DNA of 64,000 nt, taken from Labyrinthula sp. Ha (lineage: Eukaryota > Sar > Bigyra > Labyrinthulida > Labyrinthulaceae). Under the pieces are notes generated by a model. That model was not told the DNA's origin. It saw only the letters and a program-made list of their open reading frames with translations, and did not search any database. The position numbers were made by a program, and so were the translations under genes. Location: contig JAALGZ010000014.1 in NCBI GenBank assembly GCA_015227615.1, positions 186,001 through 250,000 of the forward strand, read 5' to 3'. Below are positions 54,775 through 64,000 of this stretch, piece after piece (the stretch's first letter is position 1; every line of letters begins with the position of its first letter).

Positions 54775-55758
54775 CTAGGGATCAACAAATAAGTTAATAA
54801 TTTTAACCGACGTAAATCGATGCACTCCTGTGAGATGAATTCCGTTCTGGTTAGTGCCATGATTACTTTCAAAAGAAAATCTCAGAGATTCTAGTGTCTT
54901 GGATTGAACTGGTATGTTTCTCCATAATTTGGGGTGATCCAAAAACTCGTAGGTCATATTTGGCAGTTCCAGGTTCTTCAACGTGTGTGTTTCGTTAGCA
55001 TAATTAAGCAGCACTTTCAACACAGCTCCACATAAATACAGCTCACCCAAAGTAAGATTAATTAACTCATCTTGACTTTTTAAGCTACACACCAGGTTAA
55101 GACTTTGTTCACGAGTTAACTTTCCAAGACGAATATCTAAATTTCTCACAAAAAAAAAAGACTTCAACGATTTAAAAATAAACGGAATAATTTCTGTTTC
55201 AGAAAAATTCTGCGAAATTTCCAAATTTTGTATTCTTTTGTTTCCTTTTAATAAGTGTTTAGAAACTAATGGTTCTGATTTTATCCTGCTATTAATATTC
55301 AAACTGTCCAACAAGGAGGATTTTGCAAGAAGGGTGTATAATTGAGAGAAATCTGGAAGCGTATTGTATGTGCAAAATTTTGTTTGAAATCCATGAAGAA
55401 TAGCATTTGGAGAAGTGAGTAGTGGATGAAGAAGAGTGTTTACAAGAGAAGCTGAGAGTGTGCATCCGATAAAGGAAATTGAAATTGAACATTTCAGGGC
55501 AATTTGTTTAAATAAGAAAAGTATAATTGAAAAAATTTCTTGGTTTTCAGATGCTGTGAAGTCACAAGAAGAAAGTTCAAAGTTTATATATTGGACATCC
55601 TTCATTCGTGACAGTACTAAGGATAAGAGTTCTTCTTCTGAAGTAAATGGTGTGGAGATAATTCTATTTGGATAGGGTAAAGATATATTAAGGATATTTT
55701 CCGGCGAATTTTTAATAAATAATCTTCCCTTTTCACTTAGTAAATCTGATATCTTCAT
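54775..55758 (-). CDS. LRR-like (RNI-type) protein, unknown
   Basis: 327 residues, ATG at 55758. Leucine- and isoleucine-rich with repeating LxxLxL-type units: MKDVQYINFELSSCDF, SLLDSLNINSRI, KRIQNLEISQNFSE, FVRNLDIRLGKL, DELINLTLGELYLCG, HTLKNLELPNMTYE, KTLESLRFSFES. No other domain, signal peptide or membrane helix. It resembles the protein at 27387-28337 in size, composition and repeat style, so both may belong to a lineage-specific family of interaction scaffolds. Identity between them is low by eye. Confidence 0.65.
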   Translation of the reverse strand: MKISDLLSEKGRLFIKNSPENILNISLPYPNRIISTPFTSEEELLSLVLSRMKDVQYINFELSSCDFTASENQEIFSIILFLFKQIALKCSISISFIGCTLSASLVNTLLHPLLTSPNAILHGFQTKFCTYNTLPDFSQLYTLLAKSSLLDSLNINSRIKSEPLVSKHLLKGNKRIQNLEISQNFSETEIIPFIFKSLKSFFFVRNLDIRLGKLTREQSLNLVCSLKSQDELINLTLGELYLCGAVLKVLLNYANETHTLKNLELPNMTYEFLDHPKLWRNIPVQSKTLESLRFSFESNHGTNQNGIHLTGVHRFTSVKIINLFVDP

Positions 55759-57939
55759 CTCTGTCTGTTTTGTTTCTTATTATCTTCTAATTAAGTTATG
55801 GGAACACCTTTTATATAATGTTGCAGTTTGTTAGAGTTTTGGGCAGATTCCAGAAATGTTGATAAGGATGTATTTTGTGGTCATAGCTACAGCTACAAAA
55901 TTAGGAGGGGCTAGTATGTGTCTATCCTAAATATGAATCGAGAAGTAATTACCAAACTGTAATAGCAAATAGAAATATTCTATGTTTCTTTTTGTTCTTT
56001 AATACTTCTAGTTCCTGCTTGTACTGATTCGTTTGCTCTACACCTACTATGTTTTCATTGGCTGCTTGACCTACACACTGAGTTCTAGTAGGTTAATAGG
56101 AAAATGCTAAGTGATTTGAGGTAATCATATGCAATATGATTGAGATATTGAACCTGTCGTAAGGTGTTCCTAGGCACAAATAGAGAAATGTTGCAAAAAG
56201 GGATAGAGAAAACCTTTCGACTTCCAAATTGAGTAACCCAATATTCCAATGTTCGGTAAGAGGTCAATGTGATCAAATATGGATTACACATAGCTAATTT
56301 ACCTGGGCTTAGACAGATAATAAGCTTTTTTTTAATTCTTATATGCTAGCAACTTTGGATTTAAATCAGAATATAAGATAGTTTATGAGATGATACACTT
56401 TGGGTCGAGAGAGGTAAGGTTTTCTGTAAAAAGTTGTACACAAAGCATTTTATAGTTATTAAAGAATGATTTTTGTAACTATCCCTGGGTTTTAGGATAT
56501 AATAATTTCCTGTAGTAACTATTTTATGTAATTTGAGCTCTAGAGACGGCTACATTCAACCACTACTTGAAAAATCCTCTTCTGTTGTGCTATGTCAACT
56601 ACGCATTGCAGTGCTTAGGTTAGATAGACTTACGACAAAGTCAATAGTTTTTTTGAATCATATTCTTTTAGATTGAGTGGCACTTGATATTAAATCAGAA
56701 TGGTTTGAAGTTAGAGTGAATATGCTCAGAGTTGATGAGTTTGAAAGGTAGAAGTCATTGCATCTTTCTGGTACATTAAGTCATAGCGATGGATGATTCC
56801 AAAGTAAAACTGAAAGAGATATTTTTTCACACTAGAGAAGATATTGTGTTCGAGCTAATAGTGCTCGTTGGGTTTGGGTTGGGATGGAATCTATATATCA
56901 AACTCTCTAGTGAATTGGGAGAGGTCAGTGGGTGGGGCTTGGTTCATCTTAATTGTGATGTTTTAGGATCACAAGAAAGCTTCTTATTCAAAAATAGAAA
57001 GTAGGTATTATTTTTTTGTTAATTGAATTTTTTGTATTATTAGATTAAACTGGTTAAACTCATATTCTCTGTTAACGTTCTTTGATTTTATTGAATTTTA
57101 AACATGTTAATACGAACAGTTTGCAATTGAAAAGAACTCTGAGCAGATTCCCTTTTTCATTCATTGGTTACTTGCTATATGTTTATTTTTCCATGTTCTT
57201 GTTTAATTTTGTAGGATAATAAACCGTATTTATTATTTTTTTTTATATTTTGAAATGAGAGCATCTTATTTAAATACGCCACGAGAGTTTTGAACATTTC
57301 TCAGCGTAGCTATAGAAAGACATTATCTGTACCAGCAGTAAATATCCCTTTGAGTTTATTCTTAGATCGCTTATAAAAATAAATTTCCTCTATATGGACA
57401 TGGTGTTAAAGCTACAATACGGTTTGTTGAAGGTACTTTCTTTGTAAAATCTATTAGGTTTAATAGTTGCCCAAAGATATACCAATTTGCTTAGTAGATT
57501 TGATTAATTTCTCCTTTACACCTATTCGTATCGCAAAAGGTGTCAAATTAGTTTCTATTATAGTTCTATAATAATTTTCTCTCATAGATCCACAATGGAT
57601 ACTGCTTGTTGTCCCATCGAATTATATGCAACAGTGCTGAGAGAAGATAGGGTGCTCCTATGTGTAAACATCTATCACAGGGTTCACAGGTGAAATAGAA
57701 ATGAATTTCAATTAGATTCTTTTCAAGAATATATTCTTGTAAGTCAAACTTTTTTGGATAAGAATGTTATACTCTTATCTATATTTATTTAAGAATCTTC
57801 ACCATTTCTTGGTTCCTGAAGCTGTGTGACAAATTATATATTATATTCTCTGGCGAATAAATACAGCCATTACATCAACAAAGGATGGGTAGCTTTATGA
57901 CGTTTCTTTAATATATCGCTAACAGATTGGGTACAGTTA
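55759..57939. other. gene-poor interval
   Basis: One ATG frame of 71 codons (56789-57004, MDDSKVKLKEIFFHTREDIV...) is mildly protein-like but stands alone and is not called. Otherwise nothing recognisable. Confidence 0.4.
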
Positions 57940-59860
57940 GATTCTGTTCGTGATGGAGTCAAGAAAATAATGTTTTTTGGGGCAAGTGAGGGTCATCTTC
58001 TAAGACCCTTCTTTTGAGGGAGCTTTTTGTTTGAAATCATGGTTCTTTCTGAAGGTTACACAGTTACGTCATGATACAGAGAACTTATCAGTCTTATTCT
58101 TGTCTAACGCTGCTTTTTTCACAGACCATAGGAATTAATAGACCTTGTGTGATGGATCCAAAGCTTTTTATGTCCATGAATATAATTTTTAACAGTATAC
58201 CATCGCGAAACAACTGCTTCATGAGTTTATTCGATGTAGAGAGCTTCTAAGTTGTACTTCTAGGTTTCGAAGATTTGCGTCTTTGAAGTAGAGTTCTCAG
58301 GAACAGTTATAAGCATGTTGGAAAGTATCTTGTTCTGAATTTCAAAGGTATGTTCAAGGTTGCACTTGGCCTAGGGGTGCTATTTGAAAAAAATGTCAAT
58401 AATTATTTGTTAATTGTTTTGATTCTAATCATCAATGAAAGAATTAGAATGATGATTTTTATCAAATGATTATGATTTTATCTTGGTTTTTAATTAATAG
58501 TCAATTATTTAACGGACTACATCACCTGTAGTCAATTGGCTCAAGGTCATATATATTATTTATGAACGTTGTAAATATCCATATAATAAGGTCATGTGGT
58601 CCGGAAATAGTCCAATAATAGGGTGTATTAGGGTCATATGCCCCTTAGTTTCAAGGTATTCATACGTTAGTTAAATAAAATATAGATTTTTTTGGGTGCT
58701 TGGTCTAGGCCATGTGTCCCAAATCAGTATTGATAACTAATTGATTTTCCATAATGAATCAAAATATCTCAGGAACTATCAGAATCAATCAATAGGGAAA
58801 ATATGGAGAAGCTTCTTATTGATAAAGTATTAATAAACCAAGTCCCACCCCTAGCTTGGCCTGATAAACATAAGGTTATTCTTATCACCGCGTTGTTTAT
58901 ATATGAGTATAATGTTACTTGGACACAGTTTGTGTCTTCTGAATCATGCGGGGGATAATTTCATAAATATGTCTTTGAGATTATTCGAATCCATTTTCTG
59001 TACTTCCTGTTTTATTTTAAGCATATCACTATAAATGTTAAATTTTCCGGGACTTTTATTATTCTTTACAGTTTGATAAATTTTTCGAGTTTATCTAACG
59101 ATGGAGATGATATAGCTCTGTAGATATAGTTTGTAGATCTAAAACTTACTTGGGAGTAACGCCACCTTGATATATTTCTATTATTGCAGGGGAAGTTAGT
59201 TTGGATTGCTGTTTCTGGAAATATAGTGCTTATTTCTATATTTCTCAAGTTAACTGAATATATTTCCCGTCTATGTTTTTGTTATTTATGCATAAACTCT
59301 CTGAACTGGATTAAATGTCTTCTTCTTTGCATAGCAGCTTGTTCTATTAATTTGGAGAAAAAAACCCTTAGTATTATTCATAATAGCATTCATCAACCTT
59401 TCATGGTATGTAGTTGTGTTCTATGTAAGAGACTTAACAGTGTGCTTACATTGTTCTGTTGTTAAATTCTTCCATATTTTGGTCTTGAACTTGGGGCGGT
59501 ACACTATGTATATAGGGTAATTCATGTCTGGCAACTGTGCTTTTTTAAGGATTATTTGCTCGGCAACTTGTGTAATAAAATCTCGAAGTAGATTTAGAAT
59601 GATTGGGTTTTCTGTTATTTCTAAAACTTTTCCTTGCGTTCCTGGCTAAAAACATTCTTAGGCTATGTTGATTTTGCGGTTGCTGTTAATTTGAGTTTAG
59701 CCCTTCTCTGTTGGACTAAAATAGTACAGTTCCGTCTTGACTTCAGTAGCTGCACAGATGCTATTTACTTCATTATCCAACTGGGGTTTATGTTCTTTCG
59801 TTATTCTTAATTCTTGTGCGGATGGTTCTTGCTATTGTCTCAATCTGATACTCCTATGCG
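57940..59860 (-). other. decayed protein-coding region, interrupted by a MITE
   Basis: The minus strand shows long protein-like runs in shifting frames with several breaks: KPQLDNEVNSICAATEVKTE near 59760, TQVAEQIILKKAQLPDMNYP followed by IYIVYRPKFKTKIW near 59500-59580, NTKGFFLQINRTSCYAKKKT near 59330, and SSLKRRVLEDDPHLPQKTLF near 57990. Composition is basic and polar. The family is not recognised; an old element or lost gene are both possible. MITE copy 2 interrupts it. The style resembles the region at 8289-9620. Confidence 0.45.
58372..58853 (+). mobile_element. hAT-like MITE, copy 2 (482 bp, best ends)
   Basis: Ends TAGGGGTG...CACCCCTA, flanked by acttggcc and gcttggcc (7 of 8), which is the terminal structure and 8-bp target duplication expected for hAT elements. 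It aligns along its whole length with 6963-7445 and partly with 45127-45348. No coding capacity. Internal GGTCATGTGGTCC (58590), GGGTCATATGCCCC and GGCCATGTGTCCC (58709) are variants of the palindrome found upstream of several genes. Confidence 0.8.
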
Positions 59861-61900
59861 AACCTTAGCTACCAATCATATTTCAATAACATTTAACAGT
59901 GTGTGGTTTACTACTGTCATGAGATAGCTGTTCATTCGCTATTGGTATGCCATAACATGTTATAACTGCATACTTGTAGGCCTTGTCGGTGCAGAGTATA
60001 GAAAATATAATTTGATCAGAGATGTTCGCTTCAATAACTACGTGGAAAAGCATTTATATCCATAGATATTGTTACTGATATTCCTGAAACAATAAAGAAT
60101 TCTGAGAAATAAAAACAATGAATATTTTACTAGTAATACGTGTAAGAGAAGCTGAGCAACCTATACTCGGGTATCTTTAGGAGGATCATCTCTTACCAGT
60201 TCATTTATCAAGTCAAAGACTTCGGGAAGAGAGTGCAATCTATCATGAACATTCTATCAGAAAACCATCTAGCTTACCGATATTTTAAAACCGAAGGAAC
60301 ATCTAGAAAGTTAATTCCAAGCAAAATTATATTTATTTAATGAATATACTACCATCATGCAAAATTTTTGTGGAGGCTCAGATCTCTAATATTTACAAAA
60401 GATGTGGTATTAGCTAATTTCGTATTTAATACTATGTTATTAACTTTTACTCTTACAAGCTTAGGGATCTCCTCATAGCATCAGGGTTCATGTATTTACC
60501 ATTCCGCATTAGATGTTTTCAAATGCCGCTCTGTGTATCTTTGTTTTGTTTGAATTGTTTTTCCTCCTATGTGGATAATAAGACTAGCTTTTATGTTAGG
60601 AAATATTTCTTTATAGGTAACAGATCTACTTGCATGTCAATATATTTAAATTATAAATAATTGGAGACTTCGTTCCAACCTTGTTATTTTACCAGTATCA
60701 ACTATGAAAAGGTTACTTGAATTTTCCCACACCCCACATCACTGAAGGATTTTAGTAAAGAGGCAGAGATAGTTAGCTAAAAACAAAGGTAACACTAGCC
60801 ATTTTGACACCTGGGTAAATAACATTATGTGTTTCTACCCTCCTTCTAAAGGGAATTTTAAAGATTAAGAATGTTAAAGCACTTCAAGGTGGTGGGAACA
60901 TGTATACACAAACTGAAGTCTGAACAAATTACTCATTTATATTAGAGAACCATAACATTCAAAGTTAAATGTACATAATAAAGAGTTAAAGAAAACATTT
61001 GAGGAAAAAAAATTTATGACTTAATCAAAACATCTTCTTATGGTTTTCATTTATTTATAATAGAAATTGCTGCAAGAAAAGCTTGACGACAGATAAAAAG
61101 GATATTTACTATTGGAAAAGAAAAAAGAAGTAGCACCTAATTTAGAATAAAGATTACAGAAAATAATGTAATTAATATTTCTGTACTTAATTTCTTCTAT
61201 AGTATATATAAACATCCTGCATGTATCCATCTAGACATGTATTTCCAAGTTTCTAATACCAGGAGAAATTCTAATCAAATAGCATAACTTTGCTGCGCAT
61301 CGACTTAAGAGGTACTTAAAATCAATTTTCAGGTTGTAAGGTTAATAGTAAAACGATTTCCTTTATAGCTTGTAGTTTAAATTTCATCATAAGGTATCAC
61401 AACAGTGCGATGAAAAGGTATTTTGAGCTTCAAATTGGCTTGAAAGTAGCACAGCGTATCTGGTGATACCAATGTTTCATTACCACATATGAATAACTGG
61501 TTCGAGGAGAAAATGATCAATTTGGTTTATTTCTCTATTTTGTAGAATTTTCTAGTTAAGTCTACATAGCAACAACAGCATTACCAATGGTTTAGCTGCC
61601 TGCAGTAAATAAAGCACCAGAATAATAGAGGTCTTAAATTTAGAATAAATTTTTTCTTGCTTCTTCGTTAACAATTAACACTTCGCGATTCGTATATAGA
61701 AAAAATGGAATGACGTGTCAAAATATACTAACTGTAGGTAATAGATGACGTGGCACAATGTGTTTCACATAAGGCAATTGCAACAAAGAGCGTAAATATA
61801 GCTAAACTATAGCAAAGTACCTGGGTATTTAATGGACTGAGGGGTACATAGATTATACTAACTTGATGTATGGGTACTAAGCTGAAAATATTATATTGAG
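59861..61900. other. gene-poor interval
   Basis: No gene, RNA gene or repeat recognised; AT-rich sequence with short ORFs only. Confidence 0.45.
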
Positions 61901-62880
61901 TAAAAAAGTCAATTTGATTCGTTTCATTCATAGACATCAATATTTGAAAACTATTGTTGGAACAGATACTTTAACCCCAAATGAACATAGAGCTCTAGAA
62001 TTTCTCTATAAACCTCAAATAGAAGAGTGAGCATAGTTGTATAGCTGTGGGAATAGATAAAGGATAACCTTTATCTGATTCAGAATTAAAGCCACTAATT
62101 AAATACTCTACAGACGCATATTTTTATGTCTTTGAGCACTGTAGTGATTCCATGGAGTACAAAGGTAACTATTATAGAATAAAGTTTGCCGGCTCAAGAT
62201 GTTTATGGTCTTTGAAAAAAGCATAGAATCAGAAAAAGTCTTATAGCTGGTATGAACCTTTTGGTAAGCATATCTTTAGAATTGTATTAGATGATATTGA
62301 GATTTATTTAGAACTATCTTCGTTCAACTTTAATGACATTGAGAGGACTAAAATCAAATCCGATTCCAAAACTAGAAAATTCAGTTACATTAAATATTCA
62401 TATTCCTATTAAACAAGCAAAAAACTCATGGGAAGGTTATATTGCTTAAGAGATATCAAGAAAATAAAACAAATGAAAATTGTTAAGTTTTCTACCCCTA
62501 ACTTCATTCCTGAAATGTATACTATATTTATTTATATAGTAAGAACTATAGGAGAAATAAAAAGAAAATTTAAACTTGTTCTAGATAATATAATCTATTC
62601 AGATAAGAAATTAGACAAACAGACTATTCTTGGTTATTGGTATTTCCGTTTAAACTTGGTGTTTGATTATGAAATTTACAATATAAAACGAACTCTCAAT
62701 ATATTATGGAGAAATGGGATAGCTGGAACTAACGATTTTTTAAAAAAAGTATTATGAACACTTTAAATAGAGAATTAAAGGAGTAGAGAGGGAGGAGCTA
62801 CTCATAAAACCTGTTGAAGTATCTTATTCGGTTCTAATAGATACCTTGGATAAAGAAACTTCTGTTAATTTAAAATAGAT
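61901..62880 (+). other. decayed coding region, family unknown
   Basis: A nearly continuous series of protein-like segments on the plus strand: HRALEFLYKPQIEE, DAYFYVFEHCSDSMEYKGNY, YEPFGKHIFRIVLDDIEIYL, FSTPNFIPEMYTIFIYIVRT and KQTILGYWYFRLNLVFDYEI, then EELLIKPVEVSYSVLIDTLD. Together these suggest an ancestral protein of around 300 residues, rich in Tyr, Phe and Ile, now with a handful of breaks. The largest open part is 62428-62757. I cannot place it in a family; it may be an old mobile or virus-like element, or a lost host gene. Confidence 0.45.
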
Positions 62881-63487
62881 TGCATTTATTTACTATATTT
62901 CTTATTAAGTCTATATGAGCATGCTTTCCAAAACTCTTCTCGACATGAGCATCTCCTTTGGAGTCTTACCTTTTCCACTCCATTTATCTCTTTCTCTTCA
63001 CGTTTTCGTTATTCGACCTCTTACTTTTCTTTCCATACATGGTTTTTTCTCTCTCTGCCAACCAAACTTGTGTTTTCCTTTATTTTGCTACATTTATGAA
63101 CTATTATCTTGTTTCTTCTGCTCTTTCTCGATATATTGTGAATAATTAAGCTCTTACACCAAATTCTTTTTTTCTTCACGTTATATAATATATTTAGTTG
63201 TTTCATTTTTCAAACCTCTTACGATTAGAAATTAATCTTATTTTTTTTCATTTCTGCTTGCTTTTTCTTAGGAGTGTTAATGGTATTCGCTCTTACAACG
63301 ATACGCAGTGTAAATCTTGGATATTTCTTACCAGCCTAGCTAGTATAGATCAAGTGCTATTACATATGCATTCAATGATGCTCAAGTACCTCTTAAAGAT
63401 TAAAAAATATTAAATATCCAAGCAAATTGCTTAATTGAAATAACATGGATACTTTGCTAAATTTTTATCCCTGTGGTTGTTTCTTTT
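62881..63487. other. pyrimidine-rich spacer
   Basis: T/C-rich on the plus strand with overlapping short ORFs in several frames (62915-63145, 62958-63149), which indicates low-complexity composition and not coding. Lies downstream of the TIR gene. Confidence 0.45.
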
Positions 63488-64000
63488 TTAGTCAGAGACA
63501 AAATATTCGGACAACATATGGCTAGAGGAACTCATACCCAACTCATTTGCCAGAAGATCTTTTTTAAGCTTCATTTCTAATCTTGCTACTAAAGAGTTAA
63601 TAAAGATTTGGTGATAGGGATTTCTTCTCTGAAAAATTAAAATTTCTTCATCCAGAAATGGAACCAGCATTGGCGGTGCGTTGTCCATCAGCGTTCCTAA
63701 ACTTGGATAACCATTTTGACCAATATCAGGGTGACCAACTATAAAGATAGGTTTCTTGTACTTAATCGCAGTTTCAAGCTCAAGTTGAACAGAATTACTT
63801 GAGTGGTAATTCTCAGAAAAGAACAGAATATAGCACCAGGAATTCTTTACCCCTTGAATCATTGTCTTGCTACTAAGACCCCTCTTATTATTATTCCTTT
63901 GATCGGACCAACACTTGAATCCTTTCGACTCAAGAAGTAAGTGTAAAATATATACTAAATCGATACTATCTTTCTGTTTATAGCTAAGAAAACAATGCCG
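63488..64000 (-). CDS. TIR-domain protein, 5' end outside the window
   Basis: Open on the minus strand from the window edge to the stop at 63488-63490, at least 170 codons. It reads as a TIR fold: CFLSYKQKDSIDLVYILHLL (strand A and helix A), KGFKCWSDQRNN (strand B, BB loop), SSKTMIQGVKNSWCYILFFS (helix B and strand C), then VQLELETAIKYKKPIFIV (helix C with the Glu at the position used by NADase TIRs, then strand D). The protein continues about 60 residues after this and ends MLSEYFVSD. TIR domains signal in immunity or hydrolyse NAD+. Any N-terminal partner domains lie beyond 64000. No intron seen in the visible part. Confidence 0.75.
   Translation of the reverse strand, partial: RHCFLSYKQKDSIDLVYILHLLLESKGFKCWSDQRNNNKRGLSSKTMIQGVKNSWCYILFFSENYHSSNSVQLELETAIKYKKPIFIVGHPDIGQNGYPSLGTLMDNAPPMLVPFLDEEILIFQRRNPYHQIFINSLVARLEMKLKKDLLANELGMSSSSHMLSEYFVSD

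Noticed and set aside
1-64000. CRISPR arrays, operons, riboswitches and long terminal repeat pairs
   Set aside because: No spaced direct repeats, no polycistronic prokaryotic gene order, and no paired terminal repeats of that kind were seen; the window is eukaryotic.

Overview
The window is nuclear DNA of a eukaryote, most likely a unicellular protist that I cannot name. It is AT-rich and uses the standard stop codons. Genes are short, sit on both strands in small clusters, and where introns can be recognised they are mostly extremely small: 28 to 31 nt in seven clear cases, with less certain introns of 34 to 53 nt. The gene set is eukaryotic: RGS-coupled seven-helix receptors, a NEMP nuclear-envelope protein, a phospholipid scramblase, a GRIP golgin, SEC13, a WDR76/CMR1-like protein, mitochondrial BCKDH E1-beta, U6 snRNA and tRNA-Arg(CCU). 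Bacteria and organelles are excluded by the splicing and the Golgi and nuclear proteins.

Layout. 0-14 kb: a small membrane-protein ORF, then two copies of a convergent pair, O-fucosyltransferase-like gene (+) and 7TM-RGS receptor (-), 10 kb apart. About 2.17 kb of each copy is nearly identical, and the identity stops inside the receptor gene. Both glycosyltransferase copies are damaged, in different ways. Between the copies lie a hAT-like MITE and a decayed coding region. 14-21 kb: gene-poor, with degenerate repeats and a probable transposase relic. 21-28 kb: a cluster with a low-complexity protein, an unknown 605-aa protein, an epoxide hydrolase, BCKDH E1-beta and an LRR-like protein. 28-33 kb: empty to my eye. 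33-37.7 kb: NEMP, scramblase, a membrane-anchored purple acid phosphatase with four tiny introns, and a U6 gene. 40.5-43.1 kb: GRIP golgin. 46-50.5 kb: a 1.57-kb inverted-repeat element carrying a possible small gene, WDR76-like, SEC13, tRNA-Arg and a small spliced gene. 54-56 kb: a PH-like membrane protein and another LRR-like protein. 56-63 kb: gene-poor, with decayed coding sequence interrupted by a second full MITE. The right edge holds an incomplete TIR-domain gene.

Three cross-cutting signals stand out. First, introns near the lower size limit, one of which hides an in-frame stop. Second, a GGCCATGTGGCC-type palindrome lies just upstream of several start codons and also inside the MITE-like repeats. 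Third, the gene-poor tracts are full of decayed coding sequence. Intergenic ORFs below about 100 codons are called here only where splicing, composition or placement gives some support. All similarity statements come from reading motifs by eye; no database search was possible.
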